DNA of 64,000 nucleotides from Mycocentrospora acerina. Taxonomy: Eukaryota > Ascomycota > Dothideomycetes > Pleosporales. Below, piece by piece: positions 10,581 through 23,119 of this stretch. The stretch is from contig JAKUHH010000014.1 in assembly GCA_022701365.1 (NCBI GenBank), positions 124,451 through 188,450 on the forward strand, in the 5' to 3' direction. The position numbers and the translations under genes are program-made. The first letter of the stretch is position 1, and every line of letters begins with the position of its first letter. The notes below the pieces were generated by a model. The model had not been told where the DNA came from and searched no databases. It was given only the letters and a program-made list of their open reading frames with translations.

Positions 10581-13500
10581 GGCAGATTCGCATGACTTGG
10601 AAGACCTTTTCCATTTTAGACCATGTGCCCCAAGGTTTCGATCTCGATTTCGATTTCGTCGTTTATGACTCCATTTTCCTTTTCGATACCCTGCGTCACG
10701 TTTGCGTCACTACCTTTTCTTGGCCCTGTCGTGAGGCTGTGTCTCAGACAGCGATAGCCCGGTTTCAAAGCGGGACGTTTGAATCGGACCGCGGGACAGT
10801 GGATCATTTGGTTGATGCATTGAATGAAATGAACAAGTCGGCTCTTTTTTAATATATTGTTCAACATTTTAGTTGGCATGAGTGGGCTCCAGAGATGCGG
10901 TCACGTCGGTATGATTGGCGAGATGACAGTGGGCTTTTTTGGAAATAAGAGAAGACTAGATTGTGGCTGAAGACACCGGAGGATTCGAGTGAGGCGCAAG
11001 CCGACGCTGATCCTCTGTTTCAGAGTGATTTCTGAGTGTACGACGCATGTCGGTCCTATTTAATTGTGGGTGGATGTGCAGACGGGTGGGACGACAATCC
11101 ATCTCACCGCCTGCATGTGGCGAGTCGGAGGGTTCTGGTATTTCCAGGGTGATGATATTGCGTGCAAGGTGTGTGGCATGTGGTGGCACAGGGCGCTTGG
11201 ACAAGGACGAATGGGGCAGGCAAGGGCTGGAATAGGAGGGTAGGGATTCGTTCAGAAGGGAGTTTTGTTGATTACACGGCGCTTGAGCGACTACTTTTTT
11301 CTCTTTTTTTTGAATGGGAAGTGAAAAGTTATTTTGGCGTAGGCAGGAATATAATAGCAATTGGTTTCTATTGAATATATGGTTGCCTTGTATGATTTGC
11401 TGGGCGCATTGTAGATGACTGTGTTTGGTTGATTGGTTGGTTGGTTGGTTGGTTGATTGATTGATTGACCGATTGATTGATTGATTGGCTCACATAATTT
11501 TTATTTCTATATATATTTAATCTTCATTTCCAATATTTCATTTCCTCCATTGTCGTAGTGCTACTTAACGTTACCCTATTCGACGCTGTCTACCGCCGTC
11601 ACAAGGGTAGCTCAAAGCCACTGGGGGACAAGACTGACTGGCAGACTGACAGACAGACAGACAGACAGACATGCAGTATACAGTGCGTACTATAGTATAG
11701 TATAGTATCTATAGCGTAGTTTTATCCGTAATCGTAGCAAGCACCCTCACCCTCACCCTCACCCTCAGCTTGGAAAGAGGAGGGGTACATAACATGGACA
11801 ATGTGATTGATTGATTGATTTACCTATACGACTCGTTGATTGGGGGGGGGGAGAGGGGAGGAGGGGGCAAGGTATCTCGCTTATTGAGGAGTGGAGTAGA
11901 AAGGAATGGAAAGGAAGAAAAAAAAGAGCGGGATGGGGTGGTGGGGCACGACGGGACAGGATGGGGGGGGGAGAGAGAAAAACGTTGCACGCGACTGATT
12001 GCCTAGGTGGGGAGGTAGGTAGGTACTTTGGTATTTTAATTGCCACGGCGATTTATTTATTCATCAATTCATTCATTCATTCATTGGTTCGTTCGTTGAT
12101 TCATTGTATATATGTATGTGTTTGTTTACCTAGCCTTGTTTGTCTACCTAGCCTTTTTTGGCCTTGTCTTGTCTTGTCTGCACTGCACTGCACTGCATAC
12201 ATGCATGGGATGGGATGGGATGTATGCACGCACGCATGCATGTCTCTGCAAGGTATCTACCTACCTATCTAAATGGCATGCAAAGGTCATGTAAATGCGA
12301 TGCGATGTATGCATGTACATATGCATGCATGCATGCATGCAGGGCCCGAGGTTCCCACGGGCAGGTGATGCCTGTTTTAATTTTTTTGTCGCTTTTGTGT
12401 CGTTTGGGCATGTGTGTGTGTATGTGTGTGTGCGTGCGGACTAGATATCGTTATGTGGGCTTTGGGGGGAAGAATAGGTAATTGGGTTTGGAGGTAGCTG
12501 GCTAGCCATGTCATTTGTTGTTGTCATTGTTGTTGTTGTTATTGTTGCTGTTGTCATTGTTGGGTGCGAGGTGGATGATTTCATGCCTTTGTTATCACTT
12601 CATTGTTGTTTTGTATTGTACATGCACGTGGTGTGTCTGCCTGTTTGTGGGTGTCGTATTGTGTGTCGTATTGGATCGCGTAGGTTGTCGTATCATGTCG
12701 TGTTATGTCACGGGGATATGAGATGAGATGAGAGAATGGCGTGGTTGATTAGTTACCAAGTTGGATGGTATAGTGCCGAGGTGCTGTGTGCACTCTCACT
12801 ACGTATGTACATACGCATGTACGCGTCTAGATACTATGTACCTGCTCCTTTGGCTTTTGCCAAGTCTGGATGGTGGAGTGAAGGAGTGAGCAAGTAAGTA
12901 AGTGACGGACCGACTAGCCAGCTGACTGACGGACTGACGGACTGATTGACTGAATGACGGACCAAACGAGCAATCTACCGAGCGACAAGTAGTTTAGTTT
13001 CGTTTAATTTAGCATGGTTTGGTCATGTTTGGTCATGTTTGGCCTGGTTTGGAATTCACCAACTCGGTACGCGGGTCAATAGAAAAAAAGGTAAGTACCT
13101 CTCTCCCGGGACGACGAGCGTCGCACAAGTATACCCGTACGAATGTATACATGTACGAATGCGGTAATTCCAAGAGACGAATTGTATGATTTTTCTTTAC
13201 TTTTCTCATTTCTTTTTTTTTCGCCTCTCGTCATGCAGTCGGTCGGTTAGGTGGTTAGTCAGTCTGACATGGGTATGGAAACGGCAAGGCATTGCGTAGG
13301 TGTGTGTGCAGGGCAGGGCAGGGCTGTACAGGACAGGGCAGGGATGAGAGATTTTTTTTCCTTCATTATTTCTTTTACGGACGGTTCGGAAGGAAGGGAG
13401 GGATTATTAGATTTGATTGGAAATGCTTGTGTAGATTGGGGATTTTTTTATCTTAGTTTCAGGTTCGAGGGATGGGTCATGGGGGAGCGGATGGGGGGAG

Positions 13501-14340
13501 AGAGGGGCGGATCTGCAAACGCTGGGTGATGATGGTGGTGGTGGTGGTAGTGGAGGAGGTGGAACAATGAGTGGATGGGCTTTCAGTGGACGGGCTAGCA
13601 GCGGGACTTTTCACGTCTCCACATTCGATTGGAAGGCAATGAGTGGACTTGGGATTGCGTATTCTTCACGGTTGCCGTTTGCAGCAAAGTCGCCCGCGCG
13701 TATGGTCGCTGGAGACTGTCGACTGGCTGGGTTCTGCCAGTCTGCCTGGCTGCGCGTCTGTCCACCAGTCTGTCAGTCCGTCTGGCCGTGTGCGCGTCTG
13801 GCTGTGTGCCTGTCTGCCTGGTGTGGCCTGGGTGTGGTCTTGTTTGTCCGGCTTGTTTCTATTCTTGTTTCTGTTTCTGTCTGTGTTTGTGTTTCTGCTT
13901 CCGATTCCTGTCCCTGCTTCCGTTCCTGTTCCTATTGCCATTCCTATTCCCATTCTCATTCCCATCCCTTATTTGCTATTCCCATTCCATTCCCATTCCC
14001 ATTCTGTTCCCATTCCCATTCTATTCCCATTCCCATTCCCATTCCTATCCCCTCCTATCCCTTTTCTGCTCTTCCCTATCCCGTTTCTGCTATTCCCATT
14101 CCTACTCCTATTCCTGTCCCTGCTCGCATCGCACTTTGCCAGCCAGACGGGCTGCCCTACGCCACGCCACCAACAATCTACCCGACGTACGTCGTGTTCA
14201 ATCCCGCCCGGGTGGATTCCTCTAGGCCTTGACGTTTGTGACATTCACTCGCTCGCCTTGGCTGCCCCGTCTTCTTCCAACACTCGACTTCCCTTTGACC
14301 CCACCACTGTGCGCGCACACCTTCCTGCCCGCCCGTCTGC
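10581..14340. repeat. Gene-free 3.7-kb microsatellite mosaic upstream of BEM1
   Basis: I find no gene here. Many different simple repeats sit side by side: TTGG/TTGA tetramers (11425-11488), GACA (11647-11672), four ACCCTC hexamers (11743-11766), TTGATTGA (11801-11820), ATTC/GTTC (12061-12106), GCAT (12321-12340), TTG triplets (12515-12550), TTGGTCATG-like units (13010-13050), CTGTCTG/TTTCTG runs (13740-13900) and CCCATT hexamers (about 13918-14120). Frames across the CCCATT block stay open only because of the repeat. The right part should be the BEM1 promoter and 5' UTR. Confidence 0.8.
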
Positions 14341-15111
14341 ATGTTGGACGCCATGAAGGTGAGTTTTCCCAGCCAACCCCAGCAGCAGGAACACGTCCAC
14401 CCCCACTGCGCCAACGCCACTGCTCGAGTCACGTCGGCGCGCGCACGTTGTTGATCTTCATCTCTGCGTTGGCTCCCGGTTGCCAGGGCAGGCAGGAAGC
14501 ACGGCCAGAGGGCACGCAAGAAGCACCCAACACCCAGGGCTAACGGCCATTTGCAGTTCCGAAGGAGTGTCAAGAGCGAAAAGGACACCCGGCCGCACCA
14601 CATTAGCATCCCCGCAAAGGACGCGACGGCCATTGTGCCGCCCAAAAAGGTACGTCGAGCAGACTGACCCATGATGGCGGTGTTGAGCAGCCGGCACGTG
14701 CAAGGTCGACGGATGCATCGCCCGGCGCATCATGGCCCATCATGGCAGGCCAGACGGATGCATCGTCAGGCGCATCCAGGCAGGCATTGTCTCATGGCAG
14801 GCCAGACGGGCGCATCCTGTCATGGCCCATGATGGCTGTGTCGAGCAGAGGTCGCTTCCGATGCTCGCTCGAGCCGCCTCGACCTTGAACTCGCCGTCGC
14901 CGCCCGCCGGCGCACACGCACACGCACACACATGTATACACGCACGCACACAGACGCACATATATGCACCTGCACACCTACACACCTACACACCTCCACA
15001 CCTGCACCTACACGCCTACGTACACCTTGACACACACACATACACCCACACCCTGACACATATACACAACCACACATCTACATCTACACCCACATACACC
15101 CACCCTCACAC

Positions 15112-15165
<54 letters not shown>

Positions 15166-17007
15166 CGACATATACACCCACATCCAAACTAACCCCCCAC
15201 GCAGGTCATCAAGGCCCTCTACGACTACAAGCCCGCCGACAGCTCCCCCAACTCGGGCTACCTCAGCTTCTCCCAGGGCGACTTCCTCCACGTCGTCGGC
15301 CGCGAGCACGACACGGACTGGTACGAGGCCTGCAACCCGCTGCACAACACGCGCGGCCTGGTGCCCGTCGGCTACTTTGCCCCCGTCGGCAAGACGGTCA
15401 GGGACAGTGCGGGCAGTGCGCCACGCTCTTCGACACAGACGTCGGGCCCCGTGCCACACGGCAACCCGCTGCACGACTCGGGCTACCAGGAGCGCCTGCA
15501 GGGCATTGCCAGCCCGGGCGCCACGCTGCAGCAGGGCAGCATCATGGCCCAGCACCTGCGCATGAGCCAGTCGGGCAAGACGGGCGCCATGGTCTACGGC
15601 ATCGTCATGTACGACTTCAAGGCCGAGCGCCCCGACGAGCTCGAGGCCAAGGAGGGCGAGGCCATTATCGTCATTGCCCAGTCCAACCCCGAGTGGTTTG
15701 TCGCAAAGCCCATTACGCGCCTCGGCGGGCCGGGCCTAATCCCCGTGGCCTTTGTCGAGATCCGCGACATGACGACCGGCCAGGCCGTGACGGACGCCCA
15801 GGCTGCCGTCACCGCCGCCGGCGTGCCCAAGGTCGAGGAGTGGAAGAAGATGACGGCCGACTACAAGAACGGCAGCATTGCGCTCGGCAAGCTCGAGCAG
15901 AACTCGCAGCAGACGCTGCAGCAGGGCATGGACCGCATGAGCCTGGGCGGGAAGAGCCAGAATGGCGGGCGCTCGGGATCGGTGAGTTTGCGTGGTTGTC
16001 ACTGGCAGCATGCTGTCATTGTTGGGCTTGATAACAACAACAGCTAACGCATCGACTGGCAGGTTTCCCACTCGCGCAACAACTCCATAGTCCAGCCGCG
16101 TGTCGCCGGCCAGCTCGCCCCCGTCAAGGCGAGTGTGCCGCGGTACTGCTTTGCCGACGACATCTTCTGGTTCACCCTCGAGTGCCAGATGGAAGACGGC
16201 CGGCATTGGGAGCTGCAGCGCTTGTACCAAGACTTTTACGACCTGCAGATCCAGCTCATCGAGAGCTTCCCCGTCGAGGCCGGCACCAGCGGCTCGGGCC
16301 AGCGCACGCTGCCCTTTATGCCTGGCCCCGTCACGTACGTCACCGACAACATTTCCAACGGGCGCCGCGCAAACCTCGACGAGTACATTAAAAACTTGCT
16401 AAATCTAGGCCCGCACATTACGCGCAGCGATCTGGTCAGGGGCTTCTTTGCGCCTCGACAGGACGACTACGAAATAGATGCAGACATCATCGCGGCCGAA
16501 AACTACCGTCTGTCCCAGCAGTCGGGGCAGTCGTCGAATCCCTCGCACGGCACAAGCAGACAATCCTCGGCCGACCAGCTCCAGGCCACAACACCCGTCA
16601 CCCCCTTCTCCGCCGGCTCAAACTACCCCTCCCACCAGCGCGGCCAATCAAGCGCCTCGCAAGTCTACTCGTCCAGCCTCAACCCACCATCAATGATGCA
16701 TCCACACTCTTCCGCATCCTCTGCAACAAACACTGGCACGTCGTCTGCGCTCAAAATCAAGGTCTGGTTCGAAGAAAACAATTGCGTGGTTATTCGCATG
16801 CCCGCGTCTCTACGCTTTGCGGATCTGTACAACAAGCTGAAAGAGAGGAGACGGCTGGAGCGCCCGAATGAGCCAGACGAGGACCTTTTGATTGAATACA
16901 AGGACGAGCGTGAGCAGCAATTCTACCCAATCGAGTCTGATGATGATCTCGAGGTGGCGGTGGAGAGGAATCCAAAGTTGGTTTTGAGTGTGACAACGCC
17001 GAGGTAG
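14341..17007 (+). CDS. BEM1: Cell-polarity scaffold BEM1 (SH3-SH3-PX-PB1)
   Basis: Scaffold linking Cdc42, its exchange factor Cdc24 and PAK kinases at sites of polarised growth; the homologue also regulates fungal NADPH oxidase. Four exons: 14341-14358, 14557-14649, 15205-15981 and 16063-17007, all in phase 0, 610 residues. Domains in order: basic N-terminus, SH3-1 (from about residue 38, VIKALYDYKP), SH3-2 (about 164-230, YGIVMYDFKAERPDELEAKE), PX (about 320-430, with RYCFADDIFWFTLEC and the phosphoinositide-type RLYQDFYDLQ), a Ser/Gln-rich linker, and a C-terminal PB1 domain (about 524-610, ALKIKVWFEE and the acidic SDDDLEVAV motif). The first exon codes for six residues; a start at its second ATG (14353) is also possible. 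Intron 2 (555 bp) contains a CA-repeat expansion. Confidence 0.93.
14910..15166 (+). repeat. CA-rich microsatellite in BEM1 intron 2
   Basis: Within intron 2 (14650-15204) an imperfect CA/CAC-rich tract runs from about 14910. It ends in a pure CA block at 15121-15164 (22 dinucleotides), only about 40 bp from the 3' splice site. Frames crossing it are artefacts. Confidence 0.9.
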
Positions 17008-17682
17008 TAGGATGGGGTGGGGTAGGTGATGGTGGTGGAGGTGGAGGTGTTTTACTTCTTGATCTGGCTTACTTTTCACGGCTTTTTTTTAACCATTCTT
17101 TGGAGGAATTTTTTTGGGAAAGGAGGGGTTTGACGCTTTTTATGGGTTCTCGTGGGCGTTTGACGTTTGTGGTCGTGCTGCTTTACATGATTCCCTCACG
17201 CGGCTGGTACTTGTTTACTGGTGCTTGTTTTCTGCTAGGCTTTCTTTCTCCTGGCCTTCAATGTTGGGATGACCTGGGTGGGAATGGACAGGGTATCGGA
17301 AAGGGTTTCATGAGGATGGGACTTTGGGGGGGTGGGGTTGGTGTACGGGTTTTTCTAAATGGGTGGTGGGCACGGTGATGATGGTGGGGTGGGGGCTACC
17401 CATGGATGAATGAACGGACGGTATCGCGGTAGAATTCAAATGTTGTTCCATCACCCGTCAATTCCCAACTGCACTTGGAAAAAAGCATAGCAATGCTCAG
17501 CCTTACCCAGGTGTGGGTATACATGACTAATGTGTCAGGCCCAGACAGGGAAGGTGCAACGCTGAGAAGGATCGACCCGCGTCAGTCCCCCAAACCTCAA
17601 GTCCAGTGTCGAGGCTCCGCAATGCTTGTACAGCGTCGATTCAAAAGCCGTCTCTTCCACTCTTTCCCGTTTGACTTTGATA
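17008..17682. other. Intergenic
   Basis: About 675 bp holding the BEM1 3' UTR (T-run at 17085-17093) and the promoter of the LCCL-domain gene. G-rich low-complexity sequence near 17325-17395. No supported gene. Confidence 0.5.
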
Positions 17683-19554
17683 ATGCAAAGCCCCCACCAT
17701 AATGACCAGGGTAACGCATATCACGACGACGAAATCGACGACGATACACCATCATCACTCAGTACGGATGTCGAAGCACAGTCCCTTTTACATCAAGAGC
17801 TAGACTATGAAGAACCCACGCCCAACTCTCCACCTCGCAAAAAGGGCGTCCTAGGATTCCTCAAAGGCCCTCATCCCCCCCGACCCCAAATCATCCGACC
17901 CTTCTTCCCATCACTACAAGAGATCCCCACCAACACTCTCTCACGTCTCCTCCCGTCTTCCCGCCACAAGCTCGCCCTCCTACTACTCACCCTCCTCCTC
18001 TGGCTCATAATCTTCGTCTCCGTACTAACCGCCACCCACCGCCCGCTCACGGACCCCACCACCGGAAAACACGTGCTGAACCTGTCCTGCACGGACACGC
18101 TCTGGAGACGCAAGAACGAATGCGGGCTCGACGGGATAGACTGCCGGCCCTTTGGCAATGTCTCCTCTGCGTTTCGCTGCCCGGCAAAGTGTAGGGATGT
18201 CAAGCTGCTGAATCCACGGGTGGTGGGCGATCTGGAAGTCAACTACCGCCCGTTGGTTGTGGGATCGGGGCCCTACCGAGGGGATAGTTTTATCTGCGGG
18301 GCGGCGATTCATGCGGGGGTTGTGGGGGATGAAAAGGGCGGATGTGGGAGGTATGATGTGTTGGGGAGGAAAACGGGGTTTCAAGCAAGTGACAGGAATG
18401 GGATTGAGAGCATTCCCTTCCGGAGCTATTTCCCGCTGGCGTTTGGGATTGAGAAACAAGACGGAGAGGGGGGGAGTTGTCCAGATGATCCACGAACAGG
18501 GATGCTGCTTCTGTCTCTCTTCTTCACCGCAGCACTATGCGTCTTCTCCGGACCCTGGACCGGCGTCTTCTTCCCCATCTTCATCATCGCCTTTGCCCAC
18601 GTAGCCTTTGTCTCGGACCCGCCCGACGTCCCAACCCCGAACCTCACCCCGCTCCCCGACCTCACCAGCCTCTTTGCACGACGTCTCCTCCCCGCCCTCT
18701 TCATCGCCACCACCATCCACCACATCAGCGTCAAGAAAACCCTCTCCCGCCTCACCGCCCCGGTGGAGAAAACCGCCCTCTGGCTACCCAGCCTCTGGTT
18801 CGGCGCCCTCTCAAACTACACCCTAGACTGGCTCCCCATTGCCCGCCTCACCGCCCACGACCTCAACCAGCAGCCTGGTGCCAAACTCGCCCTAGCACTC
18901 ATCCTCCTCCTCCTCACCCTCATCATCGCAGGGCAAATATACTTTTTCTGGCTCGAAGGTCGTCTCCCTAAGTACCTCGCGCTGTATGGTGTGTTCCTTG
19001 TTGGAATAGGGATTTGCGTCGCGCTTCCTGGAGTGGAATTACGTATCCATCATTACATTCTCGCGCTGCTGCTTTTGCCTGGCACGGCGATGCAGACGCG
19101 GGTTTCGATGGTGTATCAGGGGTTGTTGGTGGGGTTGTTTATTAATGGTGCCGCGAGGTGGGGGTTTGACTCTGTGTTGCAGACTGCGGCGGCGTTGCGG
19201 GGGGATGCGAGGCTAGGCGGTGATTCGGGGGTGATGGGAATAGTTACTCCGAGTTTGGTGAATGGAGTCGGGGAGGTGAGTGCCGTGTTTGAGTTTGGGG
19301 GGGAATGGAAGGATGGGATGGAAGGCGTGAGTGTGTTGGTTAATGATGTGGAGAGGTATAGGGGGTTTTTTGAGGATGGATCTCAGGGGAGTGGGTGGGA
19401 GTGGACGAGGAGGGAGGAGGAGACTGGTGGAGAAGAGGGGGGAGTAGATGAATTCTTCCGATTTGCGTATCTTGCCGAGGATGGGGAGACGCTGGATTAT
19501 AGCAAGGTGGGGACGTGGTTTGCGAATGCGTCGTGGAGTGCTCAACATGAGTGA
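17683..19554 (+). CDS. LCCL-domain multi-pass membrane protein
   Basis: A single exon of 623 residues from the ATG at 17683; the frame is open upstream but has no earlier ATG there. The N-terminus is acidic and cytosolic-looking. A first membrane segment lies near residues 102-120 (LALLLLTLLLWLIIFVSVL), followed by a lumenal/extracellular Cys-rich LCCL domain (about 130-270) with FRCPAKC, YRGDSFICGAAIHAGVV and paired cysteines. About seven further hydrophobic helices occupy roughly 270-510, then an acidic, Gly-rich C-terminus. This LCCL plus polytopic layout is known in fungi but has no established function; LCCL domains elsewhere are extracellular binding modules. Neighbours give no functional hint. 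Confidence 0.85.
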   Translation: MQSPHHNDQGNAYHDDEIDDDTPSSLSTDVEAQSLLHQELDYEEPTPNSPPRKKGVLGFLKGPHPPRPQIIRPFFPSLQEIPTNTLSRLLPSSRHKLALLLLTLLLWLIIFVSVLTATHRPLTDPTTGKHVLNLSCTDTLWRRKNECGLDGIDCRPFGNVSSAFRCPAKCRDVKLLNPRVVGDLEVNYRPLVVGSGPYRGDSFICGAAIHAGVVGDEKGGCGRYDVLGRKTGFQASDRNGIESIPFRSYFPLAFGIEKQDGEGGSCPDDPRTGMLLLSLFFTAALCVFSGPWTGVFFPIFIIAFAHVAFVSDPPDVPTPNLTPLPDLTSLFARRLLPALFIATTIHHISVKKTLSRLTAPVEKTALWLPSLWFGALSNYTLDWLPIARLTAHDLNQQPGAKLALALILLLLTLIIAGQIYFFWLEGRLPKYLALYGVFLVGIGICVALPGVELRIHHYILALLLLPGTAMQTRVSMVYQGLLVGLFINGAARWGFDSVLQTAAALRGDARLGGDSGVMGIVTPSLVNGVGEVSAVFEFGGEWKDGMEGVSVLVNDVERYRGFFEDGSQGSGWEWTRREEETGGEEGGVDEFFRFAYLAEDGETLDYSKVGTWFANASWSAQHE

Positions 19555-20865
19555 GGGTGTGGTTGGCCACTCGTCTTGTCAAATATACATACATACTTTT
19601 TCAGAAACCAGTTCAACCAATTTAAACTTAAATAAAATAAAAACATCCACTCGCTACTTCTACACCAACACCCAAGCACGCACAAGCGGCTCTCTCACCT
19701 GCGTTGTAGTCCACAGATACCAAAACCCGCCCGTGCACTTGTAAAATCAAGCATACACCCCCTCTTCTCGTCCGTACCATTTTTCCTAAACGCCCCCTCC
19801 GCATAGACCGTAGAAACCTACCAACAGCGAATTCAAGCATTCATCCCACCTAACTTACCTCCTCACACGCGTTGCTGTCCAAATAAACTATTAAAAAAAG
19901 AGCTAGCAGAAGACTTCTAATCGTTTGTAAGAAAAAAAAAGAGATCTAACGTCCATCTACCTAGCCTAGCCCAGCCTAGCCTAGAAATAACTGTGTTCCA
20001 CCTCTTTTTGGGGGGGGGGGGGTTTCTTAGTACAAAACGTCGGCGGGGTATCGGGGGGTATTGATATTATTGTTGTGGTGACTGTGGGGGAATCAATCAC
20101 TGCGTTTTTTTTACATAGAGAAAAAAAGGTCGAGGGAGGGTGGTTGAGGCGGGTTGGATTGGTGGGGATGTTTTTGGGTGCGGTTGTGTTGCTACGCGTG
20201 GGTTGGTGAGGGGGAGGTGTATATAGTACTGAATTTCATGGTTGGGTTTAAAAAAATCGTGTGCTGAATTCCAACAGTTGCCCTATTTTCGCGAAAATAA
20301 AAAAAATATCTAGGAATGGGCGACTACGCAGTTGATGAGTCTCTGGAGAACATACGGATGGAAGCCGAGTCTCATCTAGGCTCGCTATTTATCGAAAACC
20401 TGTTGCTTGGAGTATGTTGAAATCAAACAACTTGGATAACATACAAGGATGAAATCTCCCATATTACATCTTAATCTTAATTCATGACGACTTCTGAACG
20501 TCCTCAACCGACATCTTGTGTATTCACCCCCCCACTTGCTAGCGCCTCGCTTATCGATACTCCACAGCCCCGGGGCTGTGCTACACTACGTGCGCCAATG
20601 GAAACCAGAACCAGAAAACCACGGTAGAGCATTGAATCCGCCCTGCTTTACTGCTACAAAAAAACTTCAGGCCTCCCATAAAGGCGCAGATGTGGATCGT
20701 CAGTGATCGCCGAGCTAGGCTATGCATGTACGCCTCGTCGATGTCTCGCCAGGCCATCAACAAAGTATATTAATACATATACATGTACATGCCCTCAATC
20801 CAACCTCGCAATTCTGAATCCCAAACGCCAAAACAGCCCTCTTCAACACCTCTCAACTCCCCAAC
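19555..20865. other. Intergenic
   Basis: About 1.3 kb without a supported gene. Contains a poly-G run (20011-20022), poly-A/T runs and short CCTAG repeats (19960-19983). Just upstream of the next gene is a CT/CA-rich promoter-like stretch (20790-20860). Confidence 0.5.
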
Positions 20866-21462
20866 ATGACTCTCTTCGCACGCTTCTCCGATCCAAAAGC
20901 CTCCCGCTGGCAAGACCCGCAGTCACGCTACTTAATACTCTTCTACATCAAATCACTCATACTACTCCCTTTTACCATCATCGTCATCGGCGAGGGCATC
21001 TTCTTCAGATCACAATGGCAGTACGACTTCAACGTCGATTACAATCCGTACGTCGCCATCCTCTAGCCACCTCAATACCTTCCCTACTGATATAACCTCC
21101 CTCCCAGCTACCAGTTCTGGCTACGCATCGGCATGGCGCTCATACCCGATGTGCTTCTTTCTCTCACCACGCTCGTGCTTCTCTCGAGGGGTAAATTTTA
21201 TCCTGTGTTCGCGCTGGTTGCTTCACTGGTGTTGTTTGGACTGTATGTTAATGTAGCGTGGTTGAATGCTTTTCTTGTGCTGTGCAATGAAGTTGGGTTT
21301 GAGGGGTTGGATACGTGGTATGTTCTGGGGTATGTGGAGGTGGGGTTTCAGGGGGTGTTGGCGCTTGTGTGTGCGGGGATGGTGGGGTATGCGAGTAAGG
21401 CGGTGCATGGGTGGAGGAAGGAGAGGAGCAAGAAGGGGGAGAGATTGGAGGATGGGGTGTGA
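20866..21462 (+). CDS. Small four-helix membrane protein, unknown function
   Basis: Exons 20866-21047 and 21108-21462 with a 60-bp intron (GTACGT...CCAG) give 178 residues; the splice joins VDYNP to YQFWLRIGMAL. Four hydrophobic segments are visible at about residues 25-45 (YLILFYIKSLILLPFTIIVI), 68-88, 92-115 and 132-155, followed by a short basic/acidic tail (KERSKKGERLEDGV). The topology is similar to MARVEL-like or other tetraspan fungal proteins, but no signature residues allow a family assignment. The ATG is preceded by CAAC, a normal fungal context. Confidence 0.78.
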
Positions 21463-23119
21463 AGAGTGGATATTGGTGAAGGGGTGTAGTTGATGATGTA
21501 ATGTGGAATGTGTAATGTGTAATACTAATTTTATGGTGTAGTCACAGTCAGTGTAAACATTTCTAAACAGTAATTCTAGGAACTATGGTTCAATAAAGTA
21601 ATTTGTATTATTGCGAGGTCACTTCTGTTTCGTTGAATTTGACTACGTCTTAGAGATGTTTCGTTTGTTTCAAACGTGTCGTCTCTTCCCACTTAAAAGC
21701 CTGACTCCTCGAGCATGCCCATGAATGGGGCAGTGCTGAACTGGACTTCTTTCAGGCTAATGCAGGTGCTATCGAACGCCAAGCGCTATGTGAAGTTGAA
21801 GGAGTTTAAAGGATAGATATCTGTTGAAGCTACTAGATACGATGGGATATACAGTTTGATTGGAACTTATATTCAAGCTGTATTCTTCTTATTGACATAC
21901 TATATGTGAAATCATACAAGAGCGAGCAGTGGTAGGGGATGACATTTTGAGATGGATGATTCTTAACGTTAAAAGTGTCTTAAACAACATTGCTTATAAG
22001 AAGCAAAAGTATCAAAGTGTGACCCCGTCAATCTTCTCAGCTGCCAACCTATGTACTCGGAAACCGTGAAGTTTTCGGCTAGTAACATATAGTAAGGCCT
22101 ATGTTCGTTAATATTGTATCGTAGTTAGCTCTATCTATCCTACTCTCATACAGATAAATTTGGTTCTACGGTTTGTTCCGGAACATGACATGATTGATCA
22201 GACCACACCATTGCAAGGTGAAATACGCCTTTTTGCACCACTCGTATTGAAGAAACAGGCTATTAAACTTTAGCTAGTGAGCATATACTTTAGAGATTAG
22301 TAATGGTGGATGGCTATGTCTTGGGAATAGTTTGGAACGATAAACCACGAGGTTCGAATGACTGGTGTAGGCACCACCGAAGATGTAAGATCATAAAATG
22401 GGGTTAGACTTAGCACAATGACGTGGCGAACTACACGACTTCAATTCCCGTTCCTAGAACAAGCCCGCAATAGCAAGAATATGGTAGTTTTGTCAGGATT
22501 CAGGCCTGTAAATGACAGGCTGACAGCGACGGCTTGCACCACACCTGGTTATATAACACCGTTTGTACGATCCCACTCCCAATCTGGGGAAGTCAGCTTT
22601 TCCAATCCACCAGCATCCAATTTACATATGATATAAGCATTCTCCTTTTGATCAGCAATATTGCCCAGTAGAGCTGTTTTCATATTACTTCCTCCACGAT
22701 GAAAAACATCGAATATTTTCACTTTTTCTAATCTTCATCAGTCAAAATCATAAAACCAAGCTTAGACGTGTCCATAAAGCAAGTAGAAAACTTCGTAATC
22801 ATTCTTCATTCGTATCTCAGATGTTCCAATACTTAATTCACCTCTTTCGACCCTCTATACACAACTTTAGCCAGCTTTCATAGTGTGATCAAACGTATGT
22901 TTGTGAGACTTGTAATGTTGTAAAAAATGATCGAATGTAGTCTAGAGCGTGTGGATCGTCGATCTGGAGCCTGTAGATTATGTTGCAACTTTCCGAGTTC
23001 CTCTAATCCTCACCCTAATTTTCTCGCTCGCTCCAGATTTTACAGTGAACAGTACGACTATCCTATGGTCAATCTTTGGAAGCATGCTCACGCGCTCTTC
23101 AACCGCCCCCTGTTCCAGT
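21463..23119. other. AT-rich intergenic, no supported gene
   Basis: About 1.65 kb of AT-rich sequence with only short frames lacking family resemblance. It merges into the decayed SDR gene that follows. The composition change relative to 5-21 kb suggests a gene-poor patch. Confidence 0.5.

Noticed and set aside
10577..10852. 91-codon frame after the LENG8-like gene
   Set aside because: It overlaps the stop of the LENG8-like gene, has no domain and most likely lies in the 3' UTR.
11743..11766. ACCCTC hexamers as a possible telomere relic
   Set aside because: The usual filamentous-fungal telomere unit is CCCTAA; only four ACCCTC copies occur, among many other microsatellites.
13567..14356. 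Long plus-strand frames rich in Pro/Ile/Ser before BEM1
   Set aside because: They follow CCCATT and TTTCTG simple repeats in all three frames and have no domain; this is BEM1 upstream DNA.
14732..15565. 277-codon frame with His/Thr repeats
   Set aside because: It crosses the CA tract of BEM1 intron 2 and then runs out of frame over the BEM1 SH3 exon.
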